Part shown: in pieces, positions 11,060 through 20,899 of the stretch | Numbering within the stretch: position 1 is the first letter of the stretch | Layout: every line of letters begins with the position of its first letter | NCBI GenBank assembly: GCA_016808115.1 | Contig: JAEQBH010005394.1 | Location: forward strand, 310,001-374,000 | Reading direction: 5' to 3' | Origin: Tetrastigma voinierianum | Taxonomy: Eukaryota; Streptophyta; Magnoliopsida; Vitales; Vitaceae | DNA: 64,000 bases | Position numbers and translations under genes: made by a program | The notes under the pieces: generated by a model | The model's input: only the letters and a program-made list of their open reading frames with translations | Database searches by the model: none | What the model was told of the DNA's origin: nothing

Positions 11060-11355
11060 GATAGGAATTGCGTCCCATGCATAACCCAGTGGGTCGCCTA
11101 TTAAGGGCCTTGGTTCTATGCCCGGGCGGCCCGGCCCAAATAGCTCTAGAAAAGCGTCTCATGGAAGGACTAGCCCAAGTGAGCCCATATAGCGTACAAC
11201 GGCCCAACCCAACGTTTGGTTCACTTTGGATAGTTATTTTCGATATTTGGGTCAAGCTTTTTTGAGCCCAGACTGAATTTGGGTTATGTTGAGTTGAGGG
11301 CCTGGCCCAAATAGATCTAGAAATGCGCCGGGACAAGCCCATGAGCCCCATATAG
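11060..11355. repeat. Direct duplication inside a GC-richer island
   Basis: The phrase ggcccaaatag(c/a)tctagaaa(a/t)gcg, followed by agcccaagtgagccc(c)atatagc, occurs near 11130-11200 and again near 11300-11360, about 170 bp apart. The island is GC-richer than its surroundings and has a long minus-strand open frame, but that frame covers both repeats and has no domain I recognise. Confidence 0.55.
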
Positions 11356-11377
11356 CATTCGAGTTGAGGTCTGAGAG

Positions 11378-11379
11378 TT

Positions 11380-11413
<34 letters not shown>
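11378..11413. repeat. (TA)n microsatellite
   Basis: Uninterrupted alternating TA over roughly 30 bp. Confidence 0.95.
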
Positions 11414-11417
<4 letters not shown>

Positions 11418-11697
11418 TTGTTAATTAATTAATTTATTTACATATTTGTAAGTTCAAAATGGTTTTTTGCTATTGTTTGGCTAAGAAGCTTGTGTATTGG
11501 TGTGACTGTGTGAGGGTCTGTGCGAGAGAGGACATTAAAGAACAAAGACTTAAATCATGAGCCCAAGTCCCATAAATTTAATATTTCATAAAAAATATAT
11601 TTTATCAAGCTAAAGACATGATGAGGTTGAGTATAGCTTAATTTTTTTTATTTATAAATGTTAAATATTTTAATAAAATTATTATTAATGAAGAAAT

Positions 11698-11700
<3 letters not shown>

Positions 11701-11760
<60 letters not shown>
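11701..11760. repeat. Long (TA)n microsatellite
   Basis: Almost 60 bp of alternating TA. A candidate length-polymorphic marker; likely cruciform-prone. Confidence 0.95.
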
Positions 11761-11766
<6 letters not shown>

Positions 11767-11810
11767 TAAAGAAATAAAAGTATTCATTCAATTAAAAACT
11801 ATATCAAGAG

Positions 11811-11930
11811 TTTTTTCTTTGCACCGACAACTAAACACTTTAATTGCAATGTAATAAATTGTCTTATTCAGACTTGAACTCAGGACCCTTCATCTTTCTA
11901 TGATTTATCACATGAGTGAGTTAGACATGA
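11811..11930 (-). mobile_element. tRNA-derived SINE copy
   Basis: Read on the minus strand it starts with a pol III A-box-like word (taactcactcatgtg), has a B-box-like gagttcaagtc, then the conserved tail caatttattacattgcaatt and aaagtgtttagttgtc, ending in an A-rich run. The tail is shared with copies at 18091-18175, 24416-24528 and 29064-29196. No clear target duplication was seen. Confidence 0.65.
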
Positions 11931-12481
11931 TGGATAAAGTTTAATTAAAGTCTTAAAATAATTGAAAAGATATATATATTTTGTTGCATGTGACTCATAT
12001 TGAGGCAAGAAAGGCTCGATAAATGCTTGATACGGTATAATTAGGGTATAAGAGTATTTTTGTAATTATAAATATGTACACTCTCCTATATAACCTTATT
12101 TCAATGTCGAAAGTGAAAAGTTTAAGCCATCATTTTTATAGATGTAAGCACACCACCAAACCACTTAAAATCTGTGTTTTGTTGGTTTTTTCTTTACCAG
12201 AGATTTGATCATTCTTGCAGGAATCACAACATATATATATATATATATATTTTTTATTTTATTTTTTTATTGGATTTTGTATATACAAACTGAGCACACT
12301 TCCATATTGAAAAGGGTAGACAACCCACCACACTGAGTTTGAGATTGAAATAAATACAAGTCTGGCTAGCTAGATATCCAGTTGTACTTCCATGCATGAA
12401 AACAAAGACAAAACAACAACAGCATGTTTCATATTTCCACTCAGAAAATACTAAATCATTAATAATAATAAATGTTGAACT
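11931..12481. other. 3' flank of the P450 gene, no gene
   Basis: AT-rich, with a short (TA)n run near 12232-12250. It contains the 3' untranslated and downstream sequence of the minus-strand P450; I could not place a poly(A) site with confidence. Confidence 0.4.
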
Positions 12482-13990
12482 TCAATCCCACCTCTTTTTA
12501 ACCCTCACCTTAAATCCATTCTGCATATAGAGAATAATCGAAACGTTGGGAGCTACACTATGACCCTTCACCATCTCAATACTGTAGTTATGAATAATGG
12601 TGGCCGCCACCGCTTTCATCTGAGTGAACGCCACCTCCTTCCCTATACAAGTCCTTGGACCTGCATTAAATGATAAGAATTTATATGACGGCTCGTGTTT
12701 GATCTTCCCTGCCTCCGAAATCCACCGCTCCGGCTTGAATTCAGAGCAGTCTTTTCCCCACACCGCCGTCATTCTGCCCATCCCATAGAGGGGGAACAAG
12801 ATCTTCATGTTTGGATCCACTTTATGGCCGCTGGGGAGGACGTCTGGTTGGACAGGGCATTTGTGTTGGAAAGGGACGGGAGGGTAGAGTCTTAGAGCTT
12901 CAGCCATGGCGGCGTGGAGGTAGACGAGTTTGTTTAGGCCTTCTGTCGAGAACATGTATCGGCTTTTTCTGTCGTGTTTTTCGGGAATGGTGGATTCGAT
13001 TTCCTCTCGGATTTTGGATTCTACTGATGGGTTGTCGGAGACGAGATAGAAAAACCAGGTGAGGGCGGAGCTGACGGTGTCCCGGCCGGCGATCATGAAG
13101 TTCAGAACGGTGTCTCTCAGGAACTTTCCGTCGCGGCTTATTCCTTCGTCGGTCATGTACGAGGTCAGCAGGTCGGCTGCGCCGTCGTCGTCACCTCCGG
13201 CGGCTCGTTCGGTTAGTTGTTTACGTTTCATTGATATATAGTTATCTATGGTTTCGTCCAGGACTTTCCATCCTTTCATAAGCTTCCCTTCTTTTCCGAT
13301 CCTCAGCCACCGGAGAAGCTTCCAGAGGATTTCCGGCAACGCATGGCGGTAAAGCACAGCTTCCTCGACGTCCTCCAGCGCCGCCGCGAACGGAACTTCC
13401 GGGAAATCGATGGACAGACATTTGGTGTCGAATCCGGTGACTAACATGCATGTGGTATCAAACGTCAGCCGCTGGAACACGTCCTGTAAGTCCACAGCGC
13501 CGCCTTGCTCCGCCGCGTGATCGAGAACCGGGACCAGCCCTTCCGTCATTTTCGCCCGGACGACCTTCGCCAGATACCGGAGGAATCTCGGATTACTGAT
13601 CATCGACTGACCCAGCCTCCTCTGATTCCGCCATGGCTCTCCGTCGGCATTAAAGATTCCGTCACCCAAAAACTCGAATATCCTCTTGAATTCCGGTCCT
13701 TTCGGGAAATTAGAGAAATGACTGCTCATAATGTAGTGGATATTCGCCGGATCGGTGGTGCCGAGAAGATCCATGTTGCTGAACCATGGCCCTTTGAAGA
13801 GAAAAGTACAGCCGGTTAGCTCGAGAATTCTGGCGGATTCTTCATGGATTCGGTTGACGTGGAAGAGGAGGCCGCCGAACATTCCGAGGATGGGCCAGTT
13901 CCATGGAACCCCTTTTTTGCTGCAGAATCCGCCGAGAAAGAGAAAGAAAATTATTGCTAAGAGGATCTCAGGGTAGCCCACGAAAGCCAT
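12482..13990 (-). CDS. Cytochrome P450, CYP96A-like (fatty acid/alkane hydroxylase)
   Basis: An intact single-exon P450 of 502 residues, the usual length for the CYP86 clan. In order: an N-terminal membrane anchor (about residues 5-21), a hinge with KKGVPWNWPILGM (25-37), the I-helix motif AGRDTVSS (301-308), the K-helix ExxR as EALR (364-367), the PERF-region motif FKPERW (418-423), and the haem-binding loop FNAGPRTCIG (441-450) with Cys448 as the axial ligand. The loop and the single exon point to CYP96A. Known members (for example Arabidopsis MAH1/CYP96A15) hydroxylate mid-chain alkanes of cuticular wax; others act on fatty acid ends, so the substrate here is inferred. It should sit on the ER facing the cytosol and need a P450 reductase. 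The start chosen is the first ATG before the anchor. Residue 306, usually Thr in AGRDTT, is Val; the catalytic Thr305 is kept. No break is seen. Confidence 0.93.
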   Translation of the reverse strand: MAFVGYPEILLAIIFFLFLGGFCSKKGVPWNWPILGMFGGLLFHVNRIHEESARILELTGCTFLFKGPWFSNMDLLGTTDPANIHYIMSSHFSNFPKGPEFKRIFEFLGDGIFNADGEPWRNQRRLGQSMISNPRFLRYLAKVVRAKMTEGLVPVLDHAAEQGGAVDLQDVFQRLTFDTTCMLVTGFDTKCLSIDFPEVPFAAALEDVEEAVLYRHALPEILWKLLRWLRIGKEGKLMKGWKVLDETIDNYISMKRKQLTERAAGGDDDGAADLLTSYMTDEGISRDGKFLRDTVLNFMIAGRDTVSSALTWFFYLVSDNPSVESKIREEIESTIPEKHDRKSRYMFSTEGLNKLVYLHAAMAEALRLYPPVPFQHKCPVQPDVLPSGHKVDPNMKILFPLYGMGRMTAVWGKDCSEFKPERWISEAGKIKHEPSYKFLSFNAGPRTCIGKEVAFTQMKAVAATIIHNYSIEMVKGHSVAPNVSIILYMQNGFKVRVKKRWD

Positions 13991-14149
13991 TAGAGCTGGA
14001 GTATGCTTTCAGCTGCTAGGGTTTTGTCAGATCAACTTTCTATAATACTATCTATGTTACTACTATATTTGTAGTGAAGCGATGATGATCAATGCATGCG
14101 AAAATGGTGTCAATTCGTGTCCACGTGGAAGGTTTCGTGTCAATATACA
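13991..14149 (-). promoter_or_regulatory. Proximal promoter and leader of the P450 gene
   Basis: Lies directly upstream of the minus-strand start codon. On the minus strand a TATA-like word (acaaatatag, around 14060-14072) lies about 75 bp before the ATG, which would allow a short leader. Assignment rests on position and base content only. Confidence 0.35.
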
Positions 14150-15065
14150 AATATTCTACGGATAATAGGGTAAAAAATAATAAATTTAAACACAACTCAA
14201 TAATTGATTAATATGGTTATTTAAAATAATATAAAGACAAATAACCTATTAACTGAGTTAAAAATTAATAGACAAAACAATTAAATAAGTCAATTTCGTA
14301 TTATACGAATTATGTGTGGGACAACATAGATTTAATCAAACACAATCATACTTAACTCAAACCCACAAACATGACATGGATTATTGGGTTCATGTTGTGT
14401 TTATAGGTCGTGTTAAATTTTAGTTGATCTAATTCTTGCTTTGACATAGACATGAATAGACTCCTACTTACATGAAAGTGATGACTATCTATAACTTATC
14501 ACCTAACATTTATAGATTTGGAGTTATTTAGTTAGGATCAATACTGCTAAGCTACAGAAAGGGTGTTATGTTCTGGTCAAGTCAATATATAAGTATTTGC
14601 AAATGAATAATAATAATTGGATGAAAAATAATTAATTCAAATACAACTCAATTAATAATTAGATAACAATAAAGGATAGTATAATCGATGTATTAATTTG
14701 GTAATTTAAAATAATATAAAGTATCATGCCTGTGTCTTTATACGAATACTTTTATTAATAATTCAAAAATGAATTGATATAACAAGGTAAAATTAATTAG
14801 AATCTCATGTTATATGATTGACACTATATAATGCATTTATTAAGCAGAGTTATATGAAGTTAATATAAATTTGAAAAAACATGATTATACTTAACTTAAA
14901 TCTTAAGAAAACATGTTGGTTTCATATCATATTCATAGAGGTTTCTTGACATAGACATGAATCAAACCTTATTTATATCAAAGCGATGACTATCTATAAC
15001 CTAAACCTAACATTTATAGTTTTGGAGGTATTTATTCAGGATCAATATTGCTAAATGTTACAAAT
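14150..15065. repeat. ~505-bp tandem duplication upstream of the P450
   Basis: Two diverged direct copies, about 14150-14565 and 14610-15065. Matching phrases are ttgacatagacatgaat (14441 and 14946), gatgactatctataac, ctaacatttatag (about 14503 and 15008) and caggatcaatattgcta-like ends; the offset is 504-505 bp at each. There is no ORF. Because it lies 0.15-1.1 kb upstream of the P450 start, it duplicates what is probably distal promoter sequence. Confidence 0.8.
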
Positions 15066-16007
15066 TAAATAATGAGAGCTAAACAAAGTTATAAAAAATA
15101 GAGATTGGTGGGGTTGTGATTGGATCATACTTTTATGTGTGGTGTTAGCAACTTATCATAGAGTGTGACCCATTTATTTCTTGAATCTAACCTCTCTAGT
15201 GTTTTTTTTTAAATAATTTATTTTTGGATAAAAATGTTTTTCTTTATTTGATGTATTTACATTATTTCTTAAAATAATAAGTTATTTTTGTAGGAAAATA
15301 AGGACATTTATATCAAAATCATGCCAAAAATGGACGAAGGATCAAATTTCAAAATTTTGGTTTTTTAAAATATCATTTAATTTAAGGATCATTTTCTACT
15401 TAGAGTTGGGATCTTGTGCATGTGCATGGTCGTTGATAGATATCATACAAGTTATCAATTCTTTTGATTTGTAAGATATCATCCAAGTTATCAATTATTT
15501 TTATTTGCACGAATGTGATAGACAATTAATTTCTTATATTATTGCATGGGTCTTGGAAAATCTTATCCAAAATATAAAGTCCAAAAAAAAAAATATTATA
15601 AGTTGAGATTGATCATTATATTCAACAACTTGTACGGCTTGTTTTAATTATGTCTATCAATCACCCAATAGTTTGAGTTTTGCAAAAAATTTAACATGGA
15701 GCATTTAATAGGTGTACTTAAAAATTAAAAATATTTTTATGAGAAAATAATAAAAATATTAAGATGGCGTTTGCTTTTTTATTGTATTATTAAAATCTTA
15801 AATATATATTTGATTTTTCTATTTAGTTAAAAGCTATCTACATGAACTTATTATTAAGTTATTCTTTTTAATTGTATGGATCAATATCAATATATTATTT
15901 GTACGTGAATTGAAAAAATAAAAAAAATAAAGAATTTTAAAATTTAAGATCATTAAGATGACCTATGAGATTGTAATAAGGTTGTGAGTATGGTAATTGA
16001 AACTAAA
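15066..16007. other. Gene-free AT-rich sequence
   Basis: No supportable ORF on either strand and no transposon end recognised. Short T- and A-runs only. Confidence 0.4.
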
Positions 16008-16175
16008 GTTTTATTTGGTTTCTTTTTTGAAAATTGTTTTATAGTTCTCAAAAACTCGGAAAATATATTTGATTCCAAATCCTTTTGTTCTAAAAAACAC
16101 AAAGACCACCGCGTTGTTTAAAAAACTATTCTCAAGAACAGTTTTGAAAAGTAGAAACTAAACAAGCCTGAAGTT
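16008..16175. mobile_element. MITE-like element with imperfect inverted ends
   Basis: Opens with tttggtttcttttttgaaaa and closes with ttttgaaaagtagaaactaaac, roughly the inverse of the start. The middle has a word, aaaaaacacaaag, shared with the element at 18452-18641. About 170 bp, no coding capacity. Confidence 0.5.
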
Positions 16176-16995
16176 TTTGGTTTTAAGTAGGAAATTAAAA
16201 TTGGCTTTGGCTAAAAAAAAGTTCAGACTTATATATAATTTCCGAACTTTCGGCCAGATTTGAATGAACTCTTTTGACATCTTTTACATGGATCCGTTAG
16301 TGGTAAAATCCAGGATCCCCAGCTTGAGTAAAAAACTCGAGCTACTTTGGGCTCTTCCCATTAAAATTTTCCTTTTTCTAAATTCCATTTTAGAATTTTA
16401 TCATCACCAACCGACCAAATAGGGTTGAGAGTGGATAACATTGATTAATGATAATGTAGACTAAGATCAGCCTATTTATTGCCAACAATAGTAGCTCAAG
16501 GGTCAAAATGGCCGCTACTACATTTATTTTCGTTATTCATATTTAAAATCCACATTAAAGATCCATCAACCAACCTTCAACTAAATCATAGACCCTTAAG
16601 TTGTAATTGTCATAACTCCACTCCCTCCCACCAATAATACTAGTTACTTTCAATGCCTCTTTTCCCACATCGAAATATTTCATTTTATTTAATGTTTTGA
16701 AGTACAATATTTCATTTCTTAATTTTAAAAATGAGTTATTATATCATTCTGTTGCCATTCATGACTTTCTCAATTTGAGTAAGAAGAAAGAAAATAAAGA
16801 AAGGAAAAAGGAAAAGGGTGATGGACAAGAGGTAGAGGATAGGCTGTTCGAGATTTTTTTTAATGATCAATGGAAGATTTATGTGGTTATTAACTTCAAG
16901 GGTTTTTGAGATTATTCAAGGTTTGTGAAATCCTAACATGTATAAGTATGAAAAACAAAAGAAAAGGTAGAAGATAGGTTAGTTTGTTTATGAAG
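16176..16995. other. Gene-free sequence
   Basis: Contains only a short lysine/glutamate-rich open frame over a purine-rich run (about 16780-16850). No gene, RNA or repeat supported. Confidence 0.4.
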
Positions 16996-17092
16996 TTTGG
17001 TTCAGTGGTTAAAGGGTTGAGCGGTGCATTAGAAAAGACCAATTTCGAGTATATGTGGGAACATACTACTACAATATTGTAATTTAAATAGA
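16996..17092 (+). mobile_element. SINE-like fragment
   Basis: Has an A-box-like ttggttcagtggttaaag and a B-box-like aatttcgagtatatg, followed by ctacaatattgtaattta, a diverged form of the SINE tail found elsewhere in the window. Diverged and possibly truncated. Confidence 0.45.
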
Positions 17093-17124
17093 TGTGAAAA
17101 AATATATAAATATATAGGGTTAAT

Positions 17125-17382
17125 TTAAGTCTATACAAAGAGAAAATTAATGAGGGTAGAAATGTTATTTCACATTTGTGTTGTTTTTTTTTTTAAATTT
17201 TCAAAAAAACAAAAACTTGCTGGTGTTTTTGTTGGACCATAATGCGTTTTTTAGCAGCGGCCCATACGCACACAAAATACTTGTTTAAGTCTAGATAGAG
17301 AAAGAAAATTAATGAGGGTAGAAATGTTATTTGACATTTGTGTTTTTGTAAAAATTTTCAAAAAAAAACAAAAACTATTTAA
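17125..17382. repeat. Direct duplication of ~98 bp
   Basis: The segment starting tttaagtcta and including aattaatgagggtagaaatg and ttttcaaaaaaa occurs at about 17125-17222 and again at 17284-17382, about 159 bp apart. It lies 0.4-0.6 kb upstream of the LEA-like gene. Confidence 0.8.
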
Positions 17383-17615
17383 TATTTTTAGTTTAGAGCA
17401 TGAGTGTATTTGAGCGAATTTATCTGTACTTGTAAAAACGTCTTTAAAATATCTGTAATCTGTAATCACATCTGATAAGGATGGGCCAAATTGAGATAGT
17501 AAGCTACATAATACAATGCGACTAAAACTGAGACTGAGGTTAAGCGAGTACGAGAACCAAACTTGCTAGTATTTGAACGGTAGGATTGGAGAATAATTCA
17601 ACCGTTGGGTTCTTA

Positions 17616-17735
17616 CATGCAAGAGAATGAGGCCACGTTCTACTCCACAAAGGTTGGACGTGTTCAAGAATACAAACCCACCATGCATGCATGCATGACT
17701 AGAAAACACAGATGTAAAACGATCCCTTTAAACTT
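17616..17735 (+). promoter_or_regulatory. Promoter with RY (CATGCA) and ABRE-core motifs
   Basis: Upstream of the LEA-like gene are an RY word CATGCA at 17616-17621, an ACGTG core at 17658-17662, and the run CATGCATGCATGCATG at 17682-17697. A TTTAAA word is at 17728-17733. RY elements are bound by B3 factors of the ABI3/FUS3/LEC2 type and ACGTG cores by ABA-responsive bZIPs; together they are typical of seed-maturation genes. Motifs are seen directly; function is inferred. Confidence 0.55.
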
Positions 17736-17760
17736 CCCACTACTTTAGGGGATAGATTTA

Positions 17761-18922
17761 ATGGGAAGATTTAACGGATCAACCTCTTCTACTGCCTGTT
17801 TTCTCTTCATCTTCTTCATCACCATCATCCTCTTTCCCAGTCATAATGTTGCAGAAGGAGATGGAGATGGAGATGGAGGACAAAACAATGTCGATACCAA
17901 TAAGAATGAGATGCCATCTGTTACGGCGACGTTAATAGATACACTTGCTCTACTATCAAGGTCTCAGATTAGTAATTGGGATATAGTCAAGTCTTTCTTG
18001 AATCAAATGCAGATGCTTTTTTCCCCTCCAAATTTAGAGTAAGTTTCTTGATTTTTATAGCCGATCTCTTCTTGGTTTGTTTCTGTTTTTCTTTTTTCTT
18101 TATTAACCTAAACACTTTAATTATGATGTAATAAATTATTCCCGCAAAGATTCGATCTCGGGATCCACTGTTTCCTATGTTTTCTGGCTCTTTGTTGAAA
18201 TTGCTTTCGGATTTTAGACTGTTTGTGTTTCTATTTTTTTTATGACTTAATGCTGAATTTTTTAAAATTTTGGTTGAATAGAAAAAACAAAAATATTTTG
18301 CTTTTATTGGAAAAAAACCAGAATTTTAAACTCTTAAAATATGAGCATGAAGAGATATGCTTTATAACAATTTAAACTTTTATGATTCATTCCGGTGCTA
18401 ATTAAATAATGTTAAAAACATTGTATTTTTAAAATTTTATTTAAAAATTTAGGGCTCTTTGTTTACCCTTTTTGAAAACTCCTTTTATGTTCTCAAAGTG
18501 AAGGGAAATAAGGAAAACATGGTTGGTTTTTTACTTTTTTGTTGTGAAAAACACAAAATTTAAAGAACAAATACAGTTTTCAGAAAACATAAAAAATGTG
18601 TTATTTGTGTTTTTAAAAACAAGAACCAAAAAGTACCCTTATTTTCTCAAAAATGGACAAAACGTTAATTTTTCATAAACTATATATGAATTGAACTGTA
18701 AGTGAGGCTTATAACAAAGTGGTTATCAGTTTTAGGAGCAGAGAAATAGCAGAGACTAGGTTGGGAGAAGGCGACGGAGCCGGAGGAAGGATGAAAGAGG
18801 CGGCGGAGGAATCGGTAAAATCGGCGGCGGCGGCGGTGGAGGAATCTGCAAAATCAGCGGCTAAGGTGGTCCGGAGAAGCAGTGCATATGACGGCGGAGA
18901 AGGTGAAGGAGACTTTGTCTAG
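17761..18922 (+). CDS. Small secreted LEA-like protein, two exons, probable 3' frameshift
   Basis: Exon 1 is 17761-18038 and exon 2 is 18730-18922, with a 691-bp GT-AG intron (donor aga|GTAAGT, acceptor ttatcAG). Splicing joins phase-2 GA to T, making Asp93, and keeps the frame: 156 residues. Residues 13-25 are hydrophobic with a plausible signal cleavage after VA (30-31), so the product is probably secreted or membrane-linked. An acidic GDGDGDGG stretch (33-40) and a helix-prone part (about 53-86) follow. Exon 2 is rich in Ala, Lys, Glu and Ser with a repeat SVKSAAAAVEES/SAKSAAKVV, like LEA-type amphipathic helices. After Val140 the frame looks wrong: one extra C near 18871 would explain it, because dropping it gives a continuation with the pattern AEKVKETLSS ending at a stop at 18951-18953. 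That resembles uncharacterised plant stress proteins, an identification I hold loosely. Either a real frameshift or a sequence error. Confidence 0.65.
18091..18175 (-). mobile_element. SINE fragment within the LEA-like gene intron
   Basis: On the minus strand it holds the B-box-like gagatcgaatc and the family tail taatttattacatcataatt with aaagtgtttaggtt. The A-box part is missing. It lies inside the intron of the LEA-like gene, in antisense orientation. Confidence 0.55.
18452..18641. mobile_element. MITE-like element in the intron
   Basis: Starts agggctctttgtttaccc and ends with accaaaaagtaccctta, an approximate inverted match. About 190 bp, no coding capacity, related in internal words to 16008-16175. 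It too lies in the LEA-like gene intron. Confidence 0.55.
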
Positions 18923-18953
18923 CAACCAAGAGTCTGATAATGCTGAGCTTTAA

Positions 18954-19706
18954 TACAAAAAAAACGGAAGGGTTTTGAAAGAGTCTGTATTCATTTTATA
19001 GTATTTATTCAATCTGCTAAACATCTATAATTCTTTAATTTTTGATGAATCACGAATTTAAGTAGTCGACATCATTAAAGCTTAATTCATTCGGGTTATT
19101 TGGTTTTTAAATCTCGCGGCTAATAATAAGATAGGTTTTGGTTTCGCATGTGAGTTTTTAGTGGGTTTGGGTTTATTTTTACCGGCCGAAAATGGATCAG
19201 GTATTAATCACTTGAGTTATGCCTGTGCTTTGAAGTAGATATAGTAAGTTGTTTATTTTATATATTTATGTATTTTATATAATTTAAATATAACAAATAA
19301 AAGCCCCGTATATAAAATAAGTGGTAAAAGGAGATGGAATATCTTAGAAATTCAAACTAAACCTTTTTGTAAGAATAAAATATTCTGATAATATAATCTA
19401 AGTGATATATGTAAAAAAATACAATTGATACCATTTAAAACATTTATTTCCAAAAGACAGAACATTTTATAATAAAATGGATTATTCTTTAACACATTAT
19501 AACACATTATTAAATGTTAATAAAAATTAATTTTATTAGTTATTTGGGAACCTTTTCTTATTACTTTTACAATTTATGTATTTGTAACTTGGAATTGATT
19601 TATTTGTAAATTATTTTCATATGTCTACAAGGAGAAACTATTTTCTTTTATATACATTTCAATAACTATAGCTTTCTAATAGATAATATTACTTTTTAAA
19701 GCAACA
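18954..19706. other. 3' flank of the LEA-like gene, no gene
   Basis: AT-rich with no supportable ORF. It would hold the 3' untranslated region (first several hundred bases) and then the target site of the Mutator-like insertion. Confidence 0.4.
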
Positions 19707-19715
19707 TTTCTTTAA
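19707..19715 (+). repeat. 9-bp target-site duplication, left
   Basis: TTTCTTTAA, identical to 30193-30201, immediately outside the inverted repeats. Confidence 0.85.
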
Positions 19716-19858
19716 GGGTAAATTATGTTTTAGGGCACTAAGGGAAAAGTTACTAAAAAAGGGGTACCCAACAGTTTTCGATTTATGTGTGTTTTGGGGA
19801 AAAAATTTCGTTTTTTGATAACCTAAACAGTAAATATAAGATAGAACAAAAATTATCA
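19716..19858 (+). repeat. Left terminal inverted repeat of the Mutator-like element
   Basis: Pairs with 30050-30192 on the opposite strand. Landmarks in order: GGGTAAATTATG, aaaagtta, GGGTACCCAA, TTTTGGGGAAA, TTTTTTGATAACC. Confidence 0.8.
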
Positions 19859-20139
19859 ACTCATTTAAAACGGTATATAACGCGTGGAATTATAGGCGGT
19901 TGTTTTTTGAGCACAATCTTTATTTAAATAGAACTTTTAATTATTAAAATTTGTTTGTTTTTTAAAATTTTAAGTGACATTCTTTAAATTTTTTAAAAAG
20001 TTGAATGAAAAAATGAAAATATTTAGACAACTACATTTAGAAAAGTGGTTTTCCATGAAAATAAGAAGCTGGTCATTGGCGAAATTGTATTATCTGGCTA
20101 TTAGGGATGTGGGAGGTTTGAGACGGCGGGTGTCACGAC

Positions 20140-20630
20140 CGGCATTTATTTTTTGGTCTAGCTTATGCCATTTAAAAATTAAATAGAGGCGGGATAAATC
20201 GGAAAGTGCAGCTCGTCAGGTTTACATTTATTTTTGTTTTTATTTTTTAAATTTTAATTTTTATATTTTCTTTTTATTTTATTATATTAAAATTAATATT
20301 TTCATAAAAATAAAAATATTTATAATTCCTATAAATTATTTATTAAAAACATTATAATAATAACTATTATTTATATATTAAAGTATAAAAATAAAATAAT
20401 AAAAATTATTTTAAAATATAATGGGTAGGAGCTTATTATTTATTATTTTGGATACATGGGTTTTATATTCTTGCCCCGTTCGGGTTCGTTTCTGGCAAGC
20501 AATTTATTATTTGAGATTAAAATACTATTTAATGAACAATTACAAAATCAATTCTTGTTTTTGAATTTTAAGTAAATACCAAGTCACTTAGAAATGTGAC
20601 AAACTTATCACCCAGAAAATCGGAAAAATT
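20140..20630 (-). repeat. Minus-strand fragment of a long gypsy LTR
   Basis: Its reverse complement aligns with 8240-8650 and with 36680-36850 of the solo LTR. Shared words include gataa(a)tttataggaa-like AT runs, agcaatttattatttgag versus its inverse, and the segment around cccattcgggttcgtttctgg. No coding content. Confidence 0.6.
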
Positions 20631-20640
20631 TGTATAGTAA

Positions 20641-20676
20641 CAATTTCAAATTTCAAATTTCAAATTTCAAATTTTG
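20641..20676. repeat. (TTCAAAT)n microsatellite
   Basis: Five near-perfect units of ttcaaat in tandem. Confidence 0.9.
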
Positions 20677-20899
20677 TCAGCGAATTAGTTTCAAATTTGA
20701 CCATTGAAATTCAGGATTTGAAAATTTATAATAAATAAAAATTAAAAAAAATATTATAATTCGATACATAAATATGATAATTTTTCTAAATGTTTTTCAT
20801 CCATCTATCTTATTCTTATATAAATTCGATATATAACACCTTTGGTATTTGTCATTTTCATGTTTGTTCCGTGAGTTATGAATCGTTTTACATAATATT

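Noticed and set aside
11049..11351. 100-codon minus-strand frame
   Set aside because: It crosses both copies of a direct duplication in a GC-richer island; codons are not conserved between copies and no domain is recognisable.
12695..13976. Open frames on the plus strand opposite the P450 gene
   Set aside because: They are antisense shadows of the conserved P450 exon; none has a recognisable domain.
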